Made by a program: the position numbers and the translations under genes. A stretch of DNA of 64,000 bases, taken from positions 1,030,139 through 1,094,138 of the forward strand of contig NZ_BMDC01000001.1 in assembly GCF_014635585.1 (NCBI RefSeq), given 5' to 3'. The notes below the pieces were generated by a model. It did not search any database and was not told the DNA's origin. It saw nothing but the letters and a program-made list of their open reading frames with translations. Shown piece after piece: positions 45,351 to 52,210 of this stretch. How positions within the stretch are numbered: position 1 is the first letter of the stretch; each line of letters starts with the position of its first letter. The DNA comes from Rothia aerolata. GTDB taxonomy: Bacteria > Actinomycetota > Actinomycetes > Actinomycetales > Micrococcaceae.

Positions 45351-45410
45351 GGTACACGTGAAGTCCCCAGGTACAAGACAATACTTGTACTCGGGGACTT
45401 CACTTGTACC
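45351..45410. repeat. GTAC-quartet palindromic element B
   Basis: A 60-nt hairpin: GGTACA (45351) pairs with TGTACC (to 45410), GTGAAGTCCCC with GGGGACTTCAC, and GTACAAG (45371-45377) with CTTGTAC (45384-45390) around ACAATA. GTAC cores start at 45352, 45371, 45387 and 45406, spaced 19-16-19 exactly as in the element at 17623. Two more cores lie upstream at 45290 and 45321 (31-base steps). Confidence 0.85.
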
Positions 45411-45461
45411 CTAGATAGCCCGGCAAGAAGAAACCTATACCTTGTCATCGCTGAGCTTTCC

Positions 45462-45519
45462 CGAGAGGCCATTTTTATACCGAAAATCGGAGAAAAACGG
45501 TATAAAAATGGCCACTCGG
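45462..45519. repeat. 58-nt inverted-repeat element, copy 2
   Basis: GGCCATTTTTATACCG (45468-45483) and CGGTATAAAAATGGCC (45498-45513) form a perfect 16-bp inverted repeat. The whole element matches the reverse complement of 21963-22020 at 54 of 58 positions; this copy has the better-paired arms. Confidence 0.85.
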
Positions 45520-45557
45520 CGATTATGGCAGACCGTGCAGTTGCCCCTGTGCTCGTC

Positions 45558-45640
45558 GAGTCGCCGTTTCAACGACGTTTCGCCGGTTCGTTACCGGCGA
45601 AACGTCGTTGAAGCGGCGTCTGTAATCTAAGCGGCGACTC
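45558..45640. repeat. 83-nt nested palindrome
   Basis: Outer arms GAGTCGCCG (45558-45566) and CGGCGACTC (45632-45640) enclose a perfect 19-bp inverted repeat TTCAACGACGTTTCGCCGG (45568-45586) with its complement (45594-45612) and a seven-base loop. No U-run follows. No other copy was noticed in the window. Confidence 0.8.
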
Positions 45641-45751
45641 AGTGCGCTTGCCTATTCTTGAAAAACACCCAGCATGTTAGAAGAGGCGCTTTTCTGCCGC
45701 TATCGCGGATGACAAGCCCAGGGAGCACACTTTTCTTCCCACAATCACAAG

Positions 45752-45783
45752 AAAAAGGGCGTCTTCCTGACCGGAAGACGCCC
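45752..45783 (-). terminator. trxA terminator
   Basis: GGGCGTCTTCC (45757-45767) pairs with GGAAGACGCCC (45773-45783), followed on the minus strand by UUUUU. Confidence 0.9.
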
Positions 45784-45798
45784 CTCTACTAAAACCTA

Positions 45799-46182
45799 TT
45801 ATGCTTGCTTGTTAGCCTCGGCAGCCTCTGCCTCAGCAACCTGCTGACGCACCTCGTCCATGTCGAGGTCGCGAACAGCCTGAATCACCTGGTCAAACTG
45901 GTTACCGTTGAGTGCACCGGGCTGAGAGAAGACCAGAATGCCCTCGCGGAAAGCCATCAGGGTGGGGATAGAAGAAATACCCGCAGCCGCTGCCAGCTCC
46001 TGCTGATCCTCGGTATCTACCTTGCCGAAGGTAATGTCGGAGTGCTGCTCAGATGCTTCCTCAAAAACGGGAGCGAACTGCTTACAGGGGCCGCACCAGT
46101 CAGCCCAGAAGTCCAAGAACAGAATGTCGCTGTTCTCAACGGTCTGAGTGAGGTTTTCCTGAGTAATTTCTTGTGTAGCCAT
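45799..46182 (-). CDS. trxA: Thioredoxin
   Basis: Cytosolic dithiol reductase. I use the ATG at 46182, giving 127 aa; a longer in-frame start would add 12 non-conserved residues. The active site WCGPC (C30, C33) lies in FLDFWADWCGPCKQFAPVFEE, and the cis-Pro loop is SSIPTLMAFR. It carries a 20-residue Ala/Glu-rich C-terminal extension beyond the usual fold. It lies between tRNA-Tyr and the palindrome-rich island, with its own terminator. Confidence 0.93.
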   Translation of the reverse strand: MATQEITQENLTQTVENSDILFLDFWADWCGPCKQFAPVFEEASEQHSDITFGKVDTEDQQELAAAAGISSIPTLMAFREGILVFSQPGALNGNQFDQVIQAVRDLDMDEVRQQVAEAEAAEANKQA

Positions 46183-46284
46183 GCTGTTTACACTACCTTT
46201 CTTCCTAGTCACTGCCAACCTAATTTCTCTCTCAATGAATCTGGCCCGCTTACGCGGTGGTTGGCACCGTACTCAGGGCATAAC

Positions 46285-46319
46285 AAAAATCCCGGTTTGG
46301 ATATTTCCAAACCGGGATT
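46285..46319 (-). terminator. tRNA-Tyr terminator
   Basis: AATCCCGGTTTGGA pairs with TCCAAACCGGGATT around a TATT loop, with UUUUU on the minus strand, 10 bp from the tRNA 3' end. Confidence 0.9.
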
Positions 46320-46328
46320 CTTAGTGGG

Positions 46329-46410
46329 TGGCAGATGAGGGATTCGAACCCCCGTAGGCAGTGCCAGCTGATTTACAGTCAGCCCCCTTTGGCCGCTCGG
46401 GTAATCTGCC
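46329..46410 (-). tRNA. trnY: tRNA-Tyr (GTA anticodon)
   Basis: Minus-strand class II tRNA of 82 bases: acceptor GGCAGAT/ATCTGCC, D-arm CCGAGCGGCC, anticodon arm CTGACTGTAAATCAG with GTA, a long variable arm, T-arm GGGGGTTCGAATCCC, discriminator A. Confidence 0.95.
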
Positions 46411-46516
46411 GCAACCAAATATTTGGTTGTCCATTCGCATGAGCGAACGTGACTACACTACCGGAGATTTTCAGCCAAAGTAAAATCAAAACTCAGTTTT
46501 GTGACAAAGGCAACTT

Positions 46517-46777
46517 TTAAGCCCCGATCGGGGTTGATTCTTCAATACGGGCCTGCTCTACCCGCAAACGCATTTCGAAGTGCTCCAGGTAGGCATACCC
46601 CTGGTCGACAGTACACATGCCACCGCGAATTTCACGCACGATGTCTTCAAAAACGCCCTGGAAGCGATCTTTCAATTCTGGCAGGTAGATAGAATCGCCC
46701 AGCGCCAGCAGTAGCTCGGCATCTTCAGCCGACAGAATCTCACGCAGGGCTTGCTTATTCTTCTTCATAAACACCAT
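46517..46777 (-). CDS. Small hypothetical protein (86 aa)
   Basis: Not recognised. The sequence is soluble and mostly helical (KQALREILSAEDAELLLALGDSIYLPELKDRFQGVFEDIVREIRGG, then YAYLEHFEMRLRVEQARIEE). Three start codons cluster at 46777, 46774 and 46768; the GTG at 46774 has the best-spaced AGGA. It is divergent from yajQ. Composition and codon use look like real coding sequence. Confidence 0.6.
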   Translation of the reverse strand: MVFMKKNKQALREILSAEDAELLLALGDSIYLPELKDRFQGVFEDIVREIRGGMCTVDQGYAYLEHFEMRLRVEQARIEESTPIGA

Positions 46778-46904
46778 TGTTCCTGCCCAACATTAAATTC
46801 AGCTGAGAATTAGGTCACGAGTCTGTAACGTTTATGATTAACTCCAACCCCGCGGTGAAGCATGTACGGTGGAAAGTGAAAACCCTTGAGTAGAAGGAGA
46901 AACC

Positions 46905-47396
46905 ATGGCCAGCGAATCATCATTCGATGTTGTATCTAAGGTAGACAAGCAGGAAGTTTCCAACGCGCTAAACCAGGCCTCGAAAGAGGTAGCGCAGCGC
47001 TACGATTTCCGCGGTGTGGGTGCCGACATCGACTTTTCCGGCGAGAAGATTCTCATTAAGGCAAATTCCGAGGAACGCGCCCTGGCCGTGCTCGATGTTT
47101 TCCAGTCCAAGCTGGTCAAGCGCGGCATCTCCCTCAAATCGCTGGATTCAGGCGAGCCCTATGCCTCGGGCAAGGAATACCGCATTGAGTCCTCCATCAA
47201 GGAGGGCATTGCCCAAGACCAGGCAAAGAAGATCACCAAGCTCATCCGCGATGAAGGCCCCAAGGGAGTCAAGGCTGTTATCCAGGGCGACGAGCTGCGC
47301 GTCTCTTCCAAGTCCCGCGACGACCTGCAGGAGGTCATCGCCCTGCTGAAGGGAGCCGACCTGGAGGTAGATCTGCAGTTCGTGAACTACCGCTAG
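46905..47396 (+). CDS. YajQ-family nucleotide-binding protein
   Basis: A 163-aa member of the UPF0234/YajQ family, some of which bind cyclic di-GMP. The sequence matches the family throughout: [67 protein letters not shown] and the C-terminal [11 protein letters not shown]...LQFVNYR. AAGGAG precedes the ATG and a perfect terminator follows. The role in actinobacteria is not established. Confidence 0.92.
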   Translation: MASESSFDVVSKVDKQEVSNALNQASKEVAQRYDFRGVGADIDFSGEKILIKANSEERALAVLDVFQSKLVKRGISLKSLDSGEPYASGKEYRIESSIKEGIAQDQAKKITKLIRDEGPKGVKAVIQGDELRVSSKSRDDLQEVIALLKGADLEVDLQFVNYR

Positions 47397-47476
47397 GACG
47401 ACGCCTCAGCCACAGCAGAGCGCGGAAAGCAACTGACGCAACAGCCGCGGGGAGTCGCTAGCGCCTGATTCCCTCA

Positions 47477-47514
47477 AAACGCCGCAAGCCCCTAGAGGGC
47501 TTGGGGCGTTTTTT
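47477..47514 (+). terminator. yajQ terminator
   Basis: AACGCC.CAAGCCC pairs with GGGCTTG.GGCGTT around a five-base loop, with a T6 tract after it. Confidence 0.88.
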
Positions 47515-47591
47515 CAGTCCATACGGCGCGTCGCGGCTCCCCGCGGCGTGATGACTCCCCATGCGCTGTCTTTAGCTGCTTTAACAGAGCG

Positions 47592-48482
47592 TTAGAACTG
47601 ACCCATAGCGCGGGCCTGGTTCTCCAGGCGGGCGATGCGGTCCTCCATGGGCGGATGGGTAGACATCATGTTCTTGAAGTTGCCACCGCGGAAGGGGTTG
47701 GCAATCATCATGGAGGCGGTAGAGGCCACCTTGCGGTCTTCGGTGTAGAGCGGGGCCGTATTAATTCCGTTGTGCAGCTTGTGGAGGGCAGAAGCCAGCG
47801 CCAGCGGGTCTTCGGTGAGCGCGGCGCCGTCCTCATCGGCGTCATACTCGCGGGTGCGGCTAATCGCCATTTGAATCACCGAGGTGGCGATGGGCGCGAG
47901 AAAGGCCAGCGCCAGGGTACCGATTACGTTACCGCCGTTGTTGTCGCGGTTACCCCCGCCGAAAATGCCGGCGAAGCTCAGGTACTGGGCCACCGAGGTA
48001 ATCACCGTTGCCATAGCGGCGGCAATGGAGCTGGTGAGAATATCGCGGTTGTAGACGTGCATGAGCTCGTGCCCTAACACCCCGCGCATTTCGCGTTCGT
48101 TCAGAAGCTGAAGAATGCCCTCGGTGCAGCAGACCGCCGCGTTCTCGGGGTTTCGTCCGGTGGCAAAGGCGTTGGGGGTCATGGTTGGCGCCACATAGAG
48201 GCGGGGCATGGGCTTGCCCGCCTTGGCGCTGAGCTCCTCCACAATCTTGTAGAGGCCGGGTACCTGCTCGCGGGTGACCGGGTAGGCGTTCATCGAGCGG
48301 ATTGCCAGCTTATCTGAATTCCAGTAGCTGTAGGCAACTGTTGCCACCCCGATCAGGGCGAAAATCCAGATGAAGACGCTACTGCGGGTCATCGCGGAAA
48401 TTGCCGCACCGATGAGCAGGAGAACACCCACCATGCCGCCCATCAGCAACGCGGTTTTAAGTCCGTTGTTGTGTCTATGCAT
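47592..48482 (-). CDS. htpX: Membrane zinc metalloprotease HtpX
   Basis: M48 protease that degrades damaged membrane proteins. The 296-aa protein has two N-terminal membrane helices (residues 9-30 and 35-53), the zinc motif HELMH (H138, E139, H142), a second pair of hydrophobic segments, and the third ligand region SRTREYDADEDGA. It starts 47 bp after the fused sigma-factor gene on the same strand, so the two may be co-transcribed as an envelope-stress unit. Confidence 0.92.
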   Translation of the reverse strand: MHRHNNGLKTALLMGGMVGVLLLIGAAISAMTRSSVFIWIFALIGVATVAYSYWNSDKLAIRSMNAYPVTREQVPGLYKIVEELSAKAGKPMPRLYVAPTMTPNAFATGRNPENAAVCCTEGILQLLNEREMRGVLGHELMHVYNRDILTSSIAAAMATVITSVAQYLSFAGIFGGGNRDNNGGNVIGTLALAFLAPIATSVIQMAISRTREYDADEDGAALTEDPLALASALHKLHNGINTAPLYTEDRKVASTASMMIANPFRGGNFKNMMSTHPPMEDRIARLENQARAMGQF

Positions 48483-48529
48483 AGTAAATATTTACTCCAT
48501 GAGGCTGGAATTCAGCTGAACGGGAGGCA

Positions 48530-50800
48530 CTAGAAGAAGGCCCGATGCAGGTCAACGACCTGTTGCCAGCCGTACATCTGTGTCAGAACGTCCTTGGTAT
48601 AGGGGGAACCGACAAAAGATCGGGGCAGGTACATATTGACCCACTTGTTTTCGCCCTCATCGTTGACATACAGGATGGTGTACATACTGTTATTGGGGGC
48701 GAAAGCCGAGGTCTTTCCAAAGTCCGCCCAGTTGACAGAACTAAACCACCGCCAGAAGTCCTCCTCGTTGGATCCTTCAGGTGCCTCGATTTTGGGGGCA
48801 GAGTAGGTAGGTTTGGGCTCGGGAATAGCGTCGTCGGACGGCGTTGGCGTAACTTCTCCGGGTGTCTCCCCGGGCTGAGTACCGGGTTCTTCGTCGGGAG
48901 AACCAGGTTCCTCAGCGGGAGAGCCGGGCTCTACGCCCTCGGCAGGATCCCCGGATCCAGGAGCAGGAGTTTCGGTATCAGCAGCTGGTTCGCTGGGCTG
49001 ATCTGCGGGTTGAGTCGGGTTCCCATTTTCAGCAGGGCCGGGCTCTCCGGTCTCAGCTGCCGGGTCAGTTCCGGGGGCAGAAGGCTCTGCCGCCCGGTAT
49101 TCTTCCTCGCCATCGGTCGCTGTCGGTTCAGTTGCAGGAGCGTCGGGTGCCTCTGCCGTGGGCGTGGGGTCAGCGGCATAGGGGCCAGTCGCCGGCGGTG
49201 CTGTCTCAGCCTCGGGCGAGGTACCCTCTGCCGGGGTGGGGGTAGCAGTATTCTGCTGGGGCTCTAGGGGCAGTTCAGATGCCGAGGGAGAGCTGGCACC
49301 CGCAGCGCCGTCAGAGACGGAGCCACCCAGAGAAGGGCCGGCCGTTGGCAGGGAGGAGGCTCCAAAACTCAGAGGGGCACGCGGCGTCATACCGTTCCCT
49401 GCACCGGGGGCTCCGTCAGCCAGCAGCCGGGAACCAGTGTTAGAGGACAGGCCGGTCGATTCAGACGACCCCACCGAGCCGTCCACGCTACCCGGCGCGC
49501 CAAAGGCTCCCAAGCCACTGTTAGCCAGGGCTGAAGAACCGCCGGTATCTCGACCGATCCGGGCAGAAGAAGGGGCCGCAACAGGGGCAGGAACTCGACC
49601 CGCCGTGGTAGAACCCGCTGCGGTAGGTGCAGCAGATGAGGGATTCTGCGCATTCCAGGTAGGAGTCTCGGTATAGGGGCTAAACTCTTCCCCCAGGCGG
49701 GAGGTCTGCTGCTCCTCTACCTGGGCATAACCCTGGGGGTCTGCCTGGACGTGGTCTGGTTCCTGGTTATTGTCGGCAAGAATCGAGCCGCCCACCACGG
49801 CAACCACCGCAACAGCCGTTGCCGCCGCACCCGCAATCACCTGGGCGCCCATGCCCCAGGTTGAGGGCGCGAGAAGAGAAAAGTTCGAGGACGACGCCGT
49901 GGCGGCAGAAGACCCGCCCGCGGCCGTACCTGCAGAGCCGTTCTGGCCCACTGTAGAACCGGTAGCGGCCGCCGAAGCTCCACTGCTAGCCGAAACGCCG
50001 GCGGCAGTCAGCAGGGTGGCGCCGTCCGTCGTCCACAGCCCCAAGCCCGCCAGTACCGGGAAAACCCAGCTACGCATGGACTTATTAATGCCCACCAGCG
50101 AAAGATACTCAGCGGTACAGTGTTTACACTCTTCCATGTGGGAACGCAGTGCGTCAGAGCGCTTTTGGCTCAGCGAACCTCGCACGTAGGGGCTAATAAA
50201 AGAATGAAAACGGTGGCACTCGGCAGTGGCCGGTGAATTCTGGTGGGCGCGCAGAAAGCCCTCGCGCAGAGATTCTTTTGCCCGAACCGCCAGGGCTGAT
50301 ACCGCATTGGGAGACAGAGCCATAGCGGTGGCAACCTCGCGCGGCTTCTTCAACTCAATCTCGGTCATCCACAGCACGGTCTGCCACCGCTCAGGCAGGG
50401 AGGTAAAGGCAGTCACCACTTCGTGGGACTCGTGGAGCTTCAGCACAGTATCGTCAAGGGAGCCCATCGCCTCAAGATGCTCTTGCTCACTGGGCAGTTC
50501 CTTGGCCGAGAGCATTCCGTATTCCCCGGCAAGGTGGGCAATGGTGGTCGAGAGATAGCCGCCCATGTAAGAGTGGGGGCCCTTGCCGTTTTTCAGCGCC
50601 TGAAGAATTCGGGCGAAAGATTCAGAGACCACATCATCTACACGAGAAGCATCAGAGGTGTGCTTAAACGCAATAGCCCGCGCCATACCGTAATAGCGCT
50701 TATAGAGCTGACCAAACTGGTCAATATCGCCCTCGCGCACAGCCGCGAGCAGAGCCTCATCCGATATCTCTGCGCCACCTAGCGAATGTTGGGTTTGCAT
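48530..50800 (-). CDS. ECF sigma factor fused to zinc finger, membrane helix and secreted tail
   Basis: A 756-aa protein of unusual design. Residues 14-90 are sigma region 2 (DQFGQLYKRYYGMARAIAF, DDVVSESFARILQAL) and 125-190 region 4 (SLPERWQTVLWMTEIELKKPREVATAM). An anti-sigma-like zinc finger follows, with HMEECKHC at 221-228. An Ala/Gly/Ser stretch leads to a membrane helix at about 318-341. The next 340 residues are Pro/Glu/Thr/Ser-rich, then a 70-residue C-terminal domain with FWRWFSSVNWADF and MYGWQQVVDLH. So sigma factor, its inhibitor and an outside domain appear to be one polypeptide. Resembles membrane-fused ECF groups (ECF52/53-like) by recall. Target genes unknown; htpX follows. 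Confidence 0.8.
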   Translation of the reverse strand: MQTQHSLGGAEISDEALLAAVREGDIDQFGQLYKRYYGMARAIAFKHTSDASRVDDVVSESFARILQALKNGKGPHSYMGGYLSTTIAHLAGEYGMLSAKELPSEQEHLEAMGSLDDTVLKLHESHEVVTAFTSLPERWQTVLWMTEIELKKPREVATAMALSPNAVSALAVRAKESLREGFLRAHQNSPATAECHRFHSFISPYVRGSLSQKRSDALRSHMEECKHCTAEYLSLVGINKSMRSWVFPVLAGLGLWTTDGATLLTAAGVSASSGASAAATGSTVGQNGSAGTAAGGSSAATASSSNFSLLAPSTWGMGAQVIAGAAATAVAVVAVVGGSILADNNQEPDHVQADPQGYAQVEEQQTSRLGEEFSPYTETPTWNAQNPSSAAPTAAGSTTAGRVPAPVAAPSSARIGRDTGGSSALANSGLGAFGAPGSVDGSVGSSESTGLSSNTGSRLLADGAPGAGNGMTPRAPLSFGASSLPTAGPSLGGSVSDGAAGASSPSASELPLEPQQNTATPTPAEGTSPEAETAPPATGPYAADPTPTAEAPDAPATEPTATDGEEEYRAAEPSAPGTDPAAETGEPGPAENGNPTQPADQPSEPAADTETPAPGSGDPAEGVEPGSPAEEPGSPDEEPGTQPGETPGEVTPTPSDDAIPEPKPTYSAPKIEAPEGSNEEDFWRWFSSVNWADFGKTSAFAPNNSMYTILYVNDEGENKWVNMYLPRSFVGSPYTKDVLTQMYGWQQVVDLHRAFF

Positions 50801-50938
50801 GACGAATCTAATTCCATAAAACCGAGAAGCTTAGCTCCAGCCCCCGACTTTCTTCCTGTGGTTTCATAAGTGAACAAATTTTCAAGTAGTAACGGCCCGG
50901 ACTCCACGCTGAGTACACCGGTAAGCGGTAATTCCCCT

Positions 50939-51212
50939 TTATATAGATACTACGACATAATTGGGCTATTTAGTCGAAAGATTTATCACCTACGAGCATG
51001 AAGCCGGGGCACCAGACTGTACCCCGGCTCCACCTCGGAGAAGGTGCGTATCTATATAATCCGGTCAACAACGACCGGTGGGGTGAAACCAAGAACTTCC
51101 CGGGTTCTAAGTTTCCCCGCAATGCCAGAGTCCCTAAGAGTATTGACCTGCGACGTCACACTCACCCTCGCATTGATGCGTAAGGGATTCTTCCCCATTC
51201 AACCCTTACGTC
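50939..51212. other. Densely structured non-coding region
   Basis: Successive stems: TTATATAGATAC (50939-50950) with GTATCTATATAA (51048-51059) closing a branch that contains GCCGGGG/CCCCGGC (51003-51029) and CACCT/AGGTG (51031-51046). Then CCGGTC/GACCGG (51061-51078), GGGG.GAAAC/GTTTCCCC with inner AGAAC/GTTCT (51080-51118), and CGTAAGGG/CCCTTACG (about 51179-51210). No known RNA family was recognised and the strand is undecided. The rest of the 50801-51617 gap also holds a GGGTGAC/GTCACCC pair (51329-51381), an AT-rich hairpin (51411-51443) and the Fur box. Confidence 0.5.
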
Positions 51213-51543
51213 CCTATTTAGTTATGTCTTGCCCCGATTCCCCAACCGGTTCAAGAGCCCCCGCGAGCTTGTCGCAGATTTCTCTGCTCACCATCAGCAT
51301 CTTCACCGGCGCGATCAGGAGCATTCCTGGGTGACTGCCTTTGGTTCCCGCTTGCGGGCAACGGTTTTTACGCCGTCACCCATTAAGAGCGGAGCGGGGC
51401 AAAATCATGACGCGAAAATCCAAAAAAATTTTTAATTTTTTCGCACAAATCCCCTTAAAGAGCGTTTGACTAGCAGAAACACTCTGCCAAAAGTTTTTAA
51501 ATTTTCTTCCCTCCCCCAGCGCCAAACCTCCCCGGGACCCTTG

Positions 51544-51566
51544 TTATTTTGAGTAAGTCAAAATAA
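51544..51566. promoter_or_regulatory. Fur-type box upstream of furA-katA
   Basis: Perfect 9-1-9 style palindrome with a longer spacer: TTATTTTGA (51544-51552), GTAAG, TCAAAATAA (51558-51566). It lies 52 bp before furA and fits autoregulation by a Fur/PerR-family protein. Confidence 0.7.
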
Positions 51567-51617
51567 AATGGAAAGCAACGAAGAATACCCCTACCCAATC
51601 CTCAAGGAGGTGACACC

Positions 51618-52142
51618 GTGTATGTAGGTCAAGATATTTCGCCCGAGGCTCTCAAAGAGACCTGGTCTTCCACCCTGCGCAATAAGGGGCGGCGCGTGAC
51701 CAAGCAACGCCTCGCCGTCCTTACCGCAGTCCAAAAGCACCAGCACTCCCCCGCCGAGGCCATTGTGGAGGCGGTGCGTGAAGAATTACCCAGCATCACG
51801 GTTCAGTCCGTTTACGTGATTCTTGCAGACCTGGTAGATATCGACCTGCTCCGGCGCTTCGAGCCGCCGGGAACCCCCGCCCTCTACGAAACCCGAATCG
51901 GCGATAACCACCACCACGCCTTCTGCATTCGCTGCGGAAAAGTGGAGGACGTCGACTGCGCTGTGGGGTCTGCTCCCTGCCTGGTTCCCAACAACTTCCA
52001 CGGCATGGCGTTGCTTTCAGCAGATGTGCTTTACCAGGGAATCTGCGCAGACTGCCAGACCAGCGAAGAACACGAGCTGGCCACCCGCCAGCAGGCAGCA
52101 GCGGCGGCCGAACACCCGCACGTTTTCAAGGTTGCCTCGTAA
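51618..52142 (+). CDS. furA: Fur-family regulator FurA (catalase-linked, PerR-like)
   Basis: Metal-dependent redox-sensing repressor of 174 aa, GTG start with AAGGAGG upstream. The winged helix includes RRVTKQRLAVLTAVQKHQHSPAEAIVEAV and SVYVILADLVDIDLLRRFE. The regulatory-site motif HHHAFCIRCGKVEDVDC follows, with a second CxxC (CADC) near the C-terminus. Position directly upstream of katA mirrors mycobacterial furA-katG, so it probably represses katA and itself until peroxide stress. Confidence 0.9.
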   Translation: MYVGQDISPEALKETWSSTLRNKGRRVTKQRLAVLTAVQKHQHSPAEAIVEAVREELPSITVQSVYVILADLVDIDLLRRFEPPGTPALYETRIGDNHHHAFCIRCGKVEDVDCAVGSAPCLVPNNFHGMALLSADVLYQGICADCQTSEEHELATRQQAAAAAEHPHVFKVAS

Positions 52143-52210
52143 ACTTCCGTTGAAGCTCCAGGCCTCAACGGTGTCCGTAGCCCGGCTACAACTCACAGAT
52201 AGGAAAAACA

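Larger units (their letters stand above)
45085..45798. other. Palindrome-rich intergenic island
   Basis: About 0.7 kb without a credible gene. It carries a GTAC-phased array and hairpin (45290-45410), a 58-nt inverted repeat (45462-45519), an 83-nt palindrome (45558-45640) and the trxA terminator. The first 200 bases are C-rich with no structure recognised. Confidence 0.75.

Noticed and set aside
45290-45410. Evenly spaced GTAC motifs suggested a mini-CRISPR array
   Set aside because: The repeated unit is only 4-7 bases, spacings change from 31 to 19 and 16, and the last part is a palindromic hairpin. No cas gene is in the window.
46517-46777. 86-aa protein as an antitoxin
   Set aside because: No partner toxin gene is adjacent and no DNA-binding motif is visible, so it is left as hypothetical.
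47397-47591. CGCGGGGAGTC near 47450 and CTCCCCGCGG near 47540 as another palindrome element
   Set aside because: The match is partial and interrupted by the yajQ terminator; not convincing as a separate repeat.
51044-51435. Overlapping short frames in the gap before furA
   Set aside because: They cross strong stem-loops, lack good ribosome-binding sites, and match no family by eye. A decayed gene fragment cannot be excluded but is not supported.
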